Position numbers and translations under genes: made by a program. The notes below the pieces were generated by a model that worked only from the letters and a program-made list of their open reading frames with translations, did not search any database and was not told the origin of the DNA. From an uncultured Eubacteriales bacterium (GTDB taxonomy: Bacteria; Bacillota; Clostridia; Oscillospirales; Ruminococcaceae): a stretch of DNA of 36,173 bases. This document shows, one piece after another, positions 16,275 to 23,604 of this stretch (position 1 is its first letter; every line of letters starts with the position of its first letter). The stretch lies in NCBI GenBank assembly GCA_900314975.1, contig OMXI01000043.1, positions 1 to 36,173 on the forward strand, read 5' to 3'.

Positions 16275-16712
16275 TTAGCCGTTTTCCTTTTCGTGCTGTT
16301 CAAGGAGCTTGGAGATATCTATGCCGTTGATCTTCATGCCCTCTATCTTGCAGTCGTTTATTTCAACGTTTGAAAGGTCACAATGGATAAACTGCGAGTT
16401 TTTCAGGTCAGGGTTCTTGAATTCCACATTGTTCATTATCGAGCAGCCGAATCTTGTGTTGCTCAGATTAACACCGAGGAATCTTGAATTGACCATATAA
16501 ATGTCCGTGAAATCAGCGCCGCGCATACTTGCGTCGTTGAAGGTAGCGCTGTCCATGTTGACATCGTTGAACTTTGCCTCTTTCAGATTTACATTATCGA
16601 AAGTAGCGCTGCCCAGGTTAACGTCCTCAAAAGTCGAGTTCGGAAGACTGTCGTAGGATATTTCCACCTTTTTGTCCAGAGCAGGCTCAAAGGATTTTTT
16701 TACTTCTGACAT
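16275..16712 (-). CDS. pentapeptide-repeat protein
   Basis: A 145-aa protein largely made of A(D/N)LxX-type pentapeptides (for example ATFDNVNLKEAKFND, AD at 66-67, NLSNTRF) from about residue 22 to 130, expected to fold as a right-handed quadrilateral beta-helix. There are no transmembrane segments or signal peptide, so it is cytoplasmic. It follows argG after 46 bases behind a strong AAGGAGG site and has its own terminator, so argG and this gene probably share one transcript. Pentapeptide proteins include DNA-gyrase protectors, but this one is short and nothing shows that function here. Confidence 0.92.
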   Translation of the reverse strand: MSEVKKSFEPALDKKVEISYDSLPNSTFEDVNLGSATFDNVNLKEAKFNDVNMDSATFNDASMRGADFTDIYMVNSRFLGVNLSNTRFGCSIMNNVEFKNPDLKNSQFIHCDLSNVEINDCKIEGMKINGIDISKLLEQHEKENG

Positions 16713-16758
16713 AACTATACCTCCTTGTATAAAAAGAATGTCTATTGTAAAGCCGTTA

Positions 16759-17988
16759 TTACTTGTTGTTTCTCTTCTGCTCCAGCTTTGCCCTTACCTT
16801 GATAGGCAGACCGAACAGATTGATGAATCCCGCTGAATCAGCCTGATTGTAAACATTGTCCTCATCGAATGTAGCAACTTCCTCATCATACAGAGTGTAC
16901 GGCGAGGTAACGCCCGCGTTGATGATGTTGCCCTTGTACAGCTTGAGCTTAACGTCGCCCGTAACAGTCTTTTGTGTCTCTGTAACGAATGCGCTCATAG
17001 CCTCGCGCAGAGGAGTGAACCACTGACCGTTGTAAACGATGTCCGCAAACTTAATGCTCAGATACTGCTTAACTCTTGCAGTTTCCTTGTCAAGCGTGAT
17101 AGTCTCAAGAACCTCGTGAGCCTTGTAAAGAATAGCTCCGCCCGGTGTCTCGTAAACGCCTCTTGACTTCATGCCCACCAGTCTGTTTTCAACCAGGTCA
17201 GCAAGACCGATACCGTTAGCACCGCCAAGCTCGTTGAGTTTAGCAACTATCTGCTTGCCGTTCATCTTAACGCCGTCTATCTCGGTCGGTACACCCTTTT
17301 CAAAGTGAATGTTAACGTAAGTCGGCTTGTCGGGAGCCATTATCGGCGAAACGCCCATCTCCAGGAAGCCCGGCTTTTCGTACTGTGGCTCGTTAGCAGG
17401 GTTTTCAAGGTCAAGTCCCTCGTGAGAAAGATGCCACAGGTTCTTGTCCTTTGAGTAGTTGGTCTCTCTGTTTATCTTCAGAGGAATGTTGTGAGCCTCC
17501 GCGTAGTCTATCTCCTCATCTCTTGACTTGATGTCCCATATTCTCCACGGAGCGATTATCTTCATGTCAGGCGCAAAAGCCTTGATAGCCAGCTCAAATC
17601 TTACCTGGTCATTGCCCTTGCCTGTGCAGCCGTGGCAGATAGCGTCAGCGCCCTCTTTAAGAGCGATCTCTGCGATCCTCTTTGCGATGATAGGTCTTGC
17701 AAAGGAAGTACCCAGAAGATACTGGTTCTCGTAGACCGCACCCGCCTGAACGGTAGGGAATACATAATCAGTGATGAACTCCTCTGTCAGATCCTCGATG
17801 TACAGCTTTGAAGCACCCGTCTTGATAGCCTTTTCCTCCAGACCGTCAAGTTCCGTGCCCTGTCCAACGTCACCCGAAACCGCGATGACCTCGCAGTTGT
17901 CATAGTTCTCCTTCAGCCATGGGATAATGATAGATGTGTCAAGTCCTCCCGAATAAGCAAGGACTACCTTTTTGATTTTGTCAGCCAT
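16759..17988 (-). CDS. argG: argininosuccinate synthase
   Basis: Joins citrulline and aspartate with ATP to make argininosuccinate, the seventh step of the pathway. Starting at the ATG at 17986-17988, which follows GGAGG by 7 bases, it has 409 residues, the family norm; the open frame reaches 29 codons further but without a ribosome site. The ATP pyrophosphatase loop AYSGGLDTS is at 11-19 and [13 protein letters not shown] in the middle is a family signature. It is the first gene of the minus-strand arginine cluster, with a consensus promoter about 70 bases upstream of the start. Confidence 0.97.
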   Translation of the reverse strand: MADKIKKVVLAYSGGLDTSIIIPWLKENYDNCEVIAVSGDVGQGTELDGLEEKAIKTGASKLYIEDLTEEFITDYVFPTVQAGAVYENQYLLGTSFARPIIAKRIAEIALKEGADAICHGCTGKGNDQVRFELAIKAFAPDMKIIAPWRIWDIKSRDEEIDYAEAHNIPLKINRETNYSKDKNLWHLSHEGLDLENPANEPQYEKPGFLEMGVSPIMAPDKPTYVNIHFEKGVPTEIDGVKMNGKQIVAKLNELGGANGIGLADLVENRLVGMKSRGVYETPGGAILYKAHEVLETITLDKETARVKQYLSIKFADIVYNGQWFTPLREAMSAFVTETQKTVTGDVKLKLYKGNIINAGVTSPYTLYDEEVATFDEDNVYNQADSAGFINLFGLPIKVRAKLEQKRNNK

Positions 17989-18066
17989 AATAATTCCTCC
18001 GAAATAAATAATAATCAAACGCATAAAAGCATAAAAATAATATGCCGCAAATGTGCTGTCAAGTAT

Positions 18067-18094
18067 ATTATACACTTTTATGCGGTTTTGTCAA
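18067..18094 (-). promoter_or_regulatory. sigma-A promoter of argG
   Basis: On the minus strand TTGACA (18089-18094) and TATAAT (18067-18072) are both exact consensus with a 16-base spacer. The predicted start near 18060 leaves a leader of about 70 bases. An imperfect palindrome covers the -10, so a repressor bound there could block it. Confidence 0.85.
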
Positions 18095-18261
18095 GGGGAT
18101 ATGCATATAAATTTTATTTTTATACACAATTTTACGCAAATTTATGTATAATCAAATAAAGTATGCATTATTTTATACATTTGTGAGCTTATCCCTGCCC
18201 GCTTGTGCATTGCTTTAATATATTGTACCACTTTTGCGCGCAAAATGCAACCATAAAACGC

Positions 18262-18290
18262 TTGCAAATTCAAGTTTTTTAGTGTATAAT
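18262..18290 (+). promoter_or_regulatory. sigma-A promoter of the flavin-reductase-like gene
   Basis: TTGCAA at 18262-18267 and exact TATAAT at 18285-18290 with a 17-base spacer, about 40 bases before the start codon of the gene at 18329. Confidence 0.8.
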
Positions 18291-18328
18291 TTAATAATGA
18301 TAACAAGACTTGAAAGGTGGTAATTTTT

Positions 18329-18874
18329 ATGTCCGAAAAAATGATACAGCTCGGCTTTGAAAAACTCACAGGGGAGCAGCTCACTTCGCTTGACCTCAAT
18401 GCATTCAAAAAGATAGGTTTAGACTGGATGCTCGTTTCCGCAGGTGACGAAAGCGGCTGGAACACCATGACTGCATCGTGGGGCTGGGCAGGCGTTATCT
18501 GGGGGAAGAACGCTTTTCAGGTGGTCATCAGACCGCAGAGATATACCAAGGAGTTTATCGACAAAAGCGATTATTTCACAGTCTGCTTTTTTGACGAGCA
18601 GTATAAAAAAGCGCTTGCCTTCTGCGGCGGACACAGCGGCAGAGACTGCGACAAGGCGAAGGAAACAGGTCTTGTTCCCGTTTTCACAGACGGCTCGGTA
18701 GTGTTCGAGCAGGCGTCAATGGCGTTTGTCTGCAAAAAGCTTTACGTGCAGGAAATGAAGCCCGAGTGCTTTACCGATAAGTCAAATATAGAGCAGTGGT
18801 ATGCAGGCGGCGACTATCATACCCAGTATACAGGCGAGATAGTCGCGGCATATGCTTTTAGAGGTAAGAGGTAA
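18329..18874 (+). CDS. flavin reductase-like (FMN-binding split barrel) protein
   Basis: A 181-aa protein of the flavin reductase-like family, probably binding FMN and reducing it or a small substrate with NAD(P)H. The core WNTMTASWGWAG (about 44-55) with VVIRPQRYT and FFDEQYKKAL, and CGGHSGRDCDK, is the usual family order. The ATG at 18329-18331 is chosen because AAAGGTGG lies 8 bases before it; a GTG at 18317 falls inside that ribosome site. The last residues (RGKR) and the TAA stop are supplied by the first units of a 7-bp tandem repeat, so the native end of the protein may have been altered by the repeat. Confidence 0.88.
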   Translation: MSEKMIQLGFEKLTGEQLTSLDLNAFKKIGLDWMLVSAGDESGWNTMTASWGWAGVIWGKNAFQVVIRPQRYTKEFIDKSDYFTVCFFDEQYKKALAFCGGHSGRDCDKAKETGLVPVFTDGSVVFEQASMAFVCKKLYVQEMKPECFTDKSNIEQWYAGGDYHTQYTGEIVAAYAFRGKR

Positions 18875-18979
18875 GAGGTAAGAGGTAAGAGGTAAGAGGT
18901 AAGAGGTAAGAAGTAAGAGGTAAGAGGTAAGAGGTAAGAGGTAAGATGTAAGAGATAGGAGATAAGAGATAAGGTACAA
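18861..18979 (+). repeat. tandem 7-bp repeat array (GAGGTAA)
   Basis: About 17 consecutive heptamers: eleven exact GAGGTAA, one GAAGTAA, then increasingly diverged copies (GATGTAA, GAGATAG, GAGATAA, GAGATAA, GGTACAA). It starts inside the last codons of the flavin-reductase-like gene. Because 7 is not a multiple of 3, the + strand has TAA in all three frames, while the minus strand has none and gives an artificial LTSYLLP repeat. Confidence 0.97.
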
Positions 18980-19010
18980 GAAGCTGATTGTAAACAATCA
19001 ATGACACAAC

Positions 19011-19039
19011 TTGACAAAATCGGGTGCTTGTGTTATAGT
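19011..19039 (+). promoter_or_regulatory. sigma-A promoter of the T-box/tyrS operon
   Basis: Exact TTGACA at 19011-19016 and TATAGT at 19034-19039, spacer 17. The predicted start near 19046 places the complete T-box leader in the transcript. Confidence 0.85.
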
Positions 19040-19045
19040 AACCTT

Positions 19046-19310
19046 AATATTTGAAATGCATTGATAAGAACAAGTAAGTCAGCGCAGCAGCGTTCAGAGA
19101 GCTGTCGCCTTGGTGAAAGACAGTACGCAAACGCAGACCGAATACATCTTTGAGCAGGCTGCTCAGAAAGCGGGATTGTACCGCAAAGGCAGCACGGCGG
19201 CGTGCCGTTATAACGCAAAAGGCAGGGGGATACCTCTGCGAACAAAGGTGGTACCGCGATAATTCGCCCTTTGATGAGCAAATGCTTGTCAAAGGGCTGT
19301 TTTTGTTTAA
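19046..19310 (+). ncRNA. T-box leader (tyrosine-specific riboswitch)
   Basis: All classical parts are visible in order: AGAGAG at 19096-19101 in stem I, GGTGAAAG in its tip region, the specifier segment GAATACATC with the Tyr codon TAC at 19143-19145, the T-box AAGGTGGTACCGCG at 19245-19258, and a terminator with a 9-bp stem (GCCCTTTGA/TCAAAGGGC at 19266-19297) and a T-run. UGGU in the T-box pairs with a tRNA ending ACCA, as tRNA-Tyr does. Uncharged tRNA-Tyr should stabilise the antiterminator and switch on the three downstream genes, of which the third is tyrS. Confidence 0.95.
19266..19308 (+). terminator. T-box terminator
   Basis: GCCCTTTGA pairs with TCAAAGGGC around a 14-base loop, followed by TGTTTTTGTTT. 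The 5' arm competes with the antiterminator formed by the T-box sequence immediately upstream. Confidence 0.9.
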
Positions 19311-19323
19311 AAGGGGAGTAAAG

Positions 19324-20487
19324 ATGAAGAATATGAACCACGCAGACCCTGTCAATGCGCTTGCTGCACAAAAGCAGCGCGATAACAGGATAACCGCCTG
19401 CTGTGATATTTTCAAAGGCATCGTCAGAGCGAACAAGACTTTTCTGTATGCGCAGATAATAAACTACCTACTGCTTGCATACAGCATTTTCTGGTGTGTT
19501 TTCACCTCAAAGGAGCTTTTCAGACTGACAGCAGCAATGCTTTTCCCGCTCGCCGCACTTGCCGTCACCGTGATAAAGCGCGATATCAAAGGCAACCTTG
19601 CCGCCGCGGGCATAGATGTCGTATCAATTGCGGTGCTGCTGTATTTCAGAGCGTTTGATGCCTTGAGCGTTCTGTTTATGCTCGCATCTTTCATCATTCA
19701 CGCAATGCGCGCTGAAAAGCTCTATTGCCACAGTAAGATCAAAAACCTCTACGGCTATTCGCGCTTCAACAGCTTTGACATCTGCAATCAGGTGCTTGGC
19801 GACGATAGCTTGACCGACAGCATAATCGCTTCCTACGAAGATGCCTTCGACGACAGAGTAATGAAGTTTGAAAGGTCAAGCCACTACGTGCCGCCGCTTT
19901 TCAAAAAGCTGCAGCTTGTGTCGATGATAGCCGTCCTTGCGGGAGTTGTTGCCGCAGTTTTCGCGTCAGCCGCGATAGGAAGTGCCAAAAACGCGGTCAG
20001 GGTCGATTCTATAAAGGACAGAAAAGAGGGAACTGTCAAAGGCAAGGTCACTCAGATCTTTGACGTTGACAGCATAGGTCTTGATTCCGCCACCGATTCG
20101 ACCTATTGGGTGACCTTTGGCGGCGAGCAGGTCTGCTTTTCAGTCCCCCAAAGCTATAAAGACAAATTCGAGTCGCTGTTTCGTTATCAGCACCCCGGCG
20201 ACTACGATATCGACAACGATTCCGTCAAGCCGTCCTCAAACCCGATTGAGTTCACAGGCGAGATAGTCAAGGCAGACAGCAGCAAGTACGCGCAAAGCAG
20301 CATAGAACCGTCACAGCGCGCGAAAGAGGGTTCCGCCCTTGCGTTCAATACAGGGTATTATATCAAGGTCTACAGTACCGCATTCTATAACACCCTGCAA
20401 AAAATAGGCATAGCCCTTATCATCATCGGCGCAATTGTCTGGGCAGGAACGATACTTCTCGGCAGCCTTGAAAACAAACGCTATTGA
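19324..20487 (+). CDS. multi-TM membrane protein, first gene of the T-box operon
   Basis: A 387-aa protein starting at the ATG at 19324-19326 with AGGGGAG 5 bases upstream; the open frame continues back through the T-box but that part is not translated. Likely membrane segments are at about 40-60, 66-84, 95-125 (one or two), 197-219 and 361-380. Between the last two is a soluble domain of about 140 residues (GTVKGKVTQIFDVD to GYYIKVYS). I recognise no family or catalytic motif. It lies directly behind a tyrosine T-box, so it is made when tyrosine is short. Tyrosine or precursor transport is possible, but the fold does not look like a known amino-acid transporter. Confidence 0.85.
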   Translation: MKNMNHADPVNALAAQKQRDNRITACCDIFKGIVRANKTFLYAQIINYLLLAYSIFWCVFTSKELFRLTAAMLFPLAALAVTVIKRDIKGNLAAAGIDVVSIAVLLYFRAFDALSVLFMLASFIIHAMRAEKLYCHSKIKNLYGYSRFNSFDICNQVLGDDSLTDSIIASYEDAFDDRVMKFERSSHYVPPLFKKLQLVSMIAVLAGVVAAVFASAAIGSAKNAVRVDSIKDRKEGTVKGKVTQIFDVDSIGLDSATDSTYWVTFGGEQVCFSVPQSYKDKFESLFRYQHPGDYDIDNDSVKPSSNPIEFTGEIVKADSSKYAQSSIEPSQRAKEGSALAFNTGYYIKVYSTAFYNTLQKIGIALIIIGAIVWAGTILLGSLENKRY

Positions 20488-20517
20488 TGCAAAGGCGTAT
20501 AAGAAAGAGGCTTTGAA

Positions 20518-20868
20518 ATGAGACTGACTGACAGGCGCGTGCGCACTGATAAACGGTACACGGTAGGCTGGTCGCCCGTGCTTGAAAAGTACGTCCTTGC
20601 GATAACGGTCGGGTGGCTCGCCAATTACGAGCGATATTACGAAATAAGCCGCGAGGAATACGAGCAGACGCTGACCGAACCCCAAGCCCTTGACGAGTCA
20701 GCGCAGCAGTTGTTTGCGGCTGTGAACAACTCCGAGCGCTTTATCTGCTCGGAGAAATCAGATGAGAACACCGCGGAACAGAACGCTCTTGCAGTAAAAC
20801 TGCTCAAAGAGAAAAACGATTATTACAGCGCTCACCCCGAGGCTGTTAAGGATTTTGTAAGATATTAA
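20518..20868 (+). CDS. 116-aa soluble protein of unknown function
   Basis: A small protein with an aromatic, probably beta-rich N-terminal half (YTVGWSPVLEKYVLAITVGW) and a charged helical second half (SREEYEQTL, LAVKLLKEKNDYY). It has no signal, TM segment or known motif. It lies 30 bases after the membrane-protein gene and 23 bases before tyrS, with GAGG before its ATG, so it is in the T-box operon. Codon use resembles its neighbours. No function can be assigned. Confidence 0.8.
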   Translation: MRLTDRRVRTDKRYTVGWSPVLEKYVLAITVGWLANYERYYEISREEYEQTLTEPQALDESAQQLFAAVNNSERFICSEKSDENTAEQNALAVKLLKEKNDYYSAHPEAVKDFVRY

Positions 20869-20891
20869 ATAAAAAAACGGAGGAATAAAAA

Positions 20892-22109
20892 ATGACTTGT
20901 TACGAAGAACTTGTAAGGCGCGGGCTTATCGCGCAGGTCACAGACGAAAAAGAGATAAGCGATATGATAAACAACGGAAAGGCGACCTTCTATATCGGCT
21001 TTGACCCCACAGCCGACAGCCTGCACGTTGGACACTTTATGGCGCTTTGCCTTATGAAAAGACTGCAAATGGCAGGCAATAAGCCCATAGCCCTGCTCGG
21101 CGGCGGTACGGGAATGATAGGCGACCCGTCGGGCAAGACGGATATGCGCAAAATGCTCACCAAGGAAACTATCGAGCATAACGTAGAGTGCTTTAAAAAG
21201 CAGATGTCACGCTTTATCGACTTTTCAGACGGCAAAGCAATGGTAGTCAACAATGCCGACTGGCTGCTCGACCTCAACTATATCGACGTTCTGCGCGAGG
21301 TAGGCGCGTGCTTCTCGGTAAACAAAATGCTCACCTTTGAGTGCTATAAGCAGCGTATGGAAAGAGGACTCACATTCCTTGAGTTCAACTATATGATAAT
21401 GCAGTCCTACGACTTCTATATGCTCTTTAAAAAGTACGGCTGCAATATGCAGTTCGGCGGTGACGACCAGTGGGCAAATATGCTCGGCGGCACAGAGCTT
21501 ATCCGTAAAAAGCTCGGCAAGGACGCCCACGCGATGACAATCACCCTGCTCCTCAATTCCGAGGGACAGAAAATGGGCAAGACGGTCGGAGGAGCAGTAT
21601 GGCTTGACCCTGAAAAGACATCTCCGTATGATTTCTACCAGTACTGGAGAAACGTCGGCGACGCGGACGTTATCAAGTGCCTCAAGCTGCTCACATTTGT
21701 TCCTATCGAGCAGATAGAGGAAATGGAGAAAACGCTTCAGGGCGCAGAGCTTAACAAAGCCAAGGAGCTTCTCGCGTTTGAGCTTACCAAGCTCGTTCAC
21801 GGCGAGGCAGAGGCTAAAAAAGCTGACGATGCCGCAAAAGCAATTTTTGCAAAGGGCGGCGTGAGTGACGATATGCCTACCACCGAGATAGACGCAGCAG
21901 ACCTTGACAGCGGCAAAATAGGTATCCTCACCCTGCTTGTAAAGTGCGGACTTTGCGCATCAAACGGCGACGCAAGAAGGCTCGTCACACAGGGCGGCGT
22001 AACTATCAATGACGAAAAAGCCACCGACCCCAAAGCAATGATAGACCTCTCCAATGCCGTCATCATCAAAAAGGGCAAAAAAGTATTCCACAAAGCAGTA
22101 GCAAAGTAA
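20892..22109 (+). CDS. tyrS: tyrosyl-tRNA synthetase
   Basis: Charges tRNA-Tyr with tyrosine. The 405-aa protein is a full-length class I enzyme: HVGH (HIGH motif) at 45-48, [10 protein letters not shown] at 78-86, the tyrosine-pocket [10 protein letters not shown] near 166-175, QFGGDDQW at 187-194, KMGKT (KMSKS motif) at 227-231 and an S4 RNA-binding domain from about 340 to the end. The start has CGGAGGA. It is the third gene behind a tyrosine T-box with no other promoter visible in the 23-base gap before it, so its control must come through the two unknown genes upstream. A strong hairpin terminator follows. Confidence 0.97.
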   Translation: MTCYEELVRRGLIAQVTDEKEISDMINNGKATFYIGFDPTADSLHVGHFMALCLMKRLQMAGNKPIALLGGGTGMIGDPSGKTDMRKMLTKETIEHNVECFKKQMSRFIDFSDGKAMVVNNADWLLDLNYIDVLREVGACFSVNKMLTFECYKQRMERGLTFLEFNYMIMQSYDFYMLFKKYGCNMQFGGDDQWANMLGGTELIRKKLGKDAHAMTITLLLNSEGQKMGKTVGGAVWLDPEKTSPYDFYQYWRNVGDADVIKCLKLLTFVPIEQIEEMEKTLQGAELNKAKELLAFELTKLVHGEAEAKKADDAAKAIFAKGGVSDDMPTTEIDAADLDSGKIGILTLLVKCGLCASNGDARRLVTQGGVTINDEKATDPKAMIDLSNAVIIKKGKKVFHKAVAK

Positions 22110-22131
22110 AAATTACATAGCATAAGAAAAA

Positions 22132-22164
22132 AGAGGTTCGGTCTTTTCGACTGAACCTCTTTTG
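22132..22164. terminator. bidirectional terminator after tyrS
   Basis: A 12-bp stem (AGAGGTTCGGTC with the matching arm, one G-U pair) with a TTTT loop, followed by TTTT on the + strand and preceded by an A-run that reads as a T-run on the minus strand. It can stop tyrS transcripts and those coming from the DHHW gene. Confidence 0.9.
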
Positions 22165-22446
22165 TCTTGATAGGGTAGTTTATTGTGGGTATTCTCTTGG
22201 GAGTGTTTTTTTCTCAAACTCTCTTTTCTGAACTCTCTATTACTTTTTCGTTATTTGGGTCAAAGACCCAAATGGCGAAAAAGCATTAAAAGGTTTAGGA
22301 ATGGGGGTATAGCGACCTGCGGTCGCTTGCGAGAATATCCAAAGGATATTCTCGGGGGGATAACGGAGTAACCGTGGTAACGGTTACTCCCAAGAGAACG
22401 GCTTTGCCGTTCTCGACCTTCATCCAAAAGGGTTTCCCCCAACAAA
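22165..22446. other. intergenic block of consecutive perfect hairpins (locus A)
   Basis: No gene is supported here. Five perfect inverted repeats follow one another: 22243-22283 (8+9 bp with a 2x2 internal loop), 22311-22327 (7 bp), 22330-22354 (11 bp), 22365-22390 (10 bp) and 22394-22414 (9 bp). Four have 3-base loops and one (22365-22390) a 6-base loop. TGGGGG at 22302-22307 can pair with CCCCCA at 22436-22441 to close the last four as a multibranch. A 13-base perfect long-range repeat (22192-22204 with 22386-22398) would compete with the last two hairpins. This looks like a structured RNA or a composite palindromic repeat; orientation is unknown. Confidence 0.8.
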
Positions 22447-23592
22447 TCACTCTATCCAAACAAAATTGTTGTCCGAGTTAAGAAAATCCACATTATAAAG
22501 CAAGATCACCTTGTCGATATTATTCTGCTTTATGTATTCCGAAACGGTCAGCGCCTGAATGTGATAGAACCGCAGGTCTATCATCGTCACGTCCGAGTAC
22601 ATGCTTGTAAAGTACGGCATAGCGCAGTTAGCGTAGCTGTCCTTTAGTATCAGCACCTTCTCGTCCTTCTGTGCGTTTGTGGACTTGATATTCACGTTTG
22701 CGTAGTTGCCGCCGAAGAAAACCGAGTACTTGTCCTTCTTGTCCTCAAATGACGAGTCAAACAGACTGTCCGCCGTCTTTTTCTCACTAACGTACTCAAC
22801 GTTCAGCGAGTTTCCCTTGTCCGTGTACAGCTTCATCTTTTCCTTGTCTGCAAATGCCGACGGAGCCTTTGAGTACAGCGTCCCGAGGAACCCGTCAAGC
22901 TCGCGCACATCGTAATCCGCTTTCAGCTCGCCCTCGCCCATAAACTTCATCAGCCCGTCAAAGCCCACGCGCGCACCGTCCGAAGTCCAGTGGTGGTCGG
23001 TCTTGTAGTACGCCTGTACGCCGCTTTCCACCGCAGCTTTTAGGTCGCTCATCGGGCAGTAGAACTTTATCTTTTCGTCAAGCATACCCTCGACCTTGTC
23101 GATAGTCTTTTGCTGGCTGCCTGTAGTGTTCACCTTGGGCAGCTTGTCGTCCATAACACTAATGCTGTTCGGCACAAGCATAAAATTGATGTCCGTATCG
23201 GGACACAGCTTTGCAAGGTCGTTTATGCACCCGACGTTCTTTTCGACCTGCTTGGTGTTTTCCTTGTAGTCCTGTAAATAGTAGCCGTCCTTGCCAAAGT
23301 ATACGCCGTTTTGCAGATCGTGCATCAGCAGCCTGTCGCTGTCGGTTTTCAGCGTAACCAGCTCGTCCTTTAGCGGCAGCTGGTCCGACATATACTTTTC
23401 AAGCCCGTCCGTAAAGCTGCCGTCCTTCAGATTTTTCCACGAGAATTCGGGGAACTGTGCAAGGTTGCGGTTTTCCATCTCCGAGAACTTTCTGTCTTTT
23501 AGCAGAAAGCTCCACACCGCAAAACCGAAAATAAACACAATAAATACGCTGACCATAATTATCTGCGATATCTTTTCCATCTTCTTGTTCAT
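22447..23592 (-). CDS. DHHW/AlgX-like protein partner of MBOAT
   Basis: A 381-aa protein with one N-terminal membrane anchor at about 8-30 and an extracytoplasmic SGNH-like domain. The DHHW motif is at 199-202 (KTDHHWTSDG) and KDSYANC with the probable catalytic serine S319 follows, the layout of the DHHW family and of AlgX/AlgJ acetylation proteins. The ATG at 23590-23592 is used because the upstream in-frame GTG belongs to the ribosome site AGGGGGTG. It lies 12 bases after the MBOAT gene; the pair is expected to pass acetyl groups to an extracellular polysaccharide or other wall polymer. Confidence 0.92.
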   Translation of the reverse strand: MNKKMEKISQIIMVSVFIVFIFGFAVWSFLLKDRKFSEMENRNLAQFPEFSWKNLKDGSFTDGLEKYMSDQLPLKDELVTLKTDSDRLLMHDLQNGVYFGKDGYYLQDYKENTKQVEKNVGCINDLAKLCPDTDINFMLVPNSISVMDDKLPKVNTTGSQQKTIDKVEGMLDEKIKFYCPMSDLKAAVESGVQAYYKTDHHWTSDGARVGFDGLMKFMGEGELKADYDVRELDGFLGTLYSKAPSAFADKEKMKLYTDKGNSLNVEYVSEKKTADSLFDSSFEDKKDKYSVFFGGNYANVNIKSTNAQKDEKVLILKDSYANCAMPYFTSMYSDVTMIDLRFYHIQALTVSEYIKQNNIDKVILLYNVDFLNSDNNFVWIE

Positions 23593-23604
23593 CACGCGCA
23601 CCCC

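Larger units (their letters stand above)
18001..18316. other. AT-rich divergent control region between argG and the flavin-reductase gene
   Basis: No gene is seen in these 316 bases. The region carries a promoter for each side and several related AT-rich repeats: ATGTATAA at 18143-18150 and TTATACAT further right as an inverted pair, two TATGCAT copies, and an imperfect palindrome AAGTATATTATACACTT on the argG -10. Such spaced AT-rich palindromes are what ArgR-type regulators bind, but the exact 18-bp ARG-box pattern is not matched, so ArgR control is a suggestion only. Confidence 0.5.

Noticed and set aside
18861-18979. CRISPR array
   Set aside because: The repeats are 7 bases with no spacers, and no cas gene is present.
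18782-19017. Minus-strand frames with LTSYLLP repeats
   Set aside because: They come from the heptamer array having no stop codon on that strand, with no ribosome site; they run antisense to a real gene end and the T-box promoter.
19033-19436. Minus-strand frames across the T-box
   Set aside because: This region is a well-formed T-box leader on the + strand; no ribosome site or codon pattern supports antisense proteins.
22183-22445. Short open frames inside hairpin locus A
   Set aside because: About 60 codons each, without ribosome sites; the sequence is dominated by perfect inverted repeats that explain it better as structured non-coding DNA or RNA.
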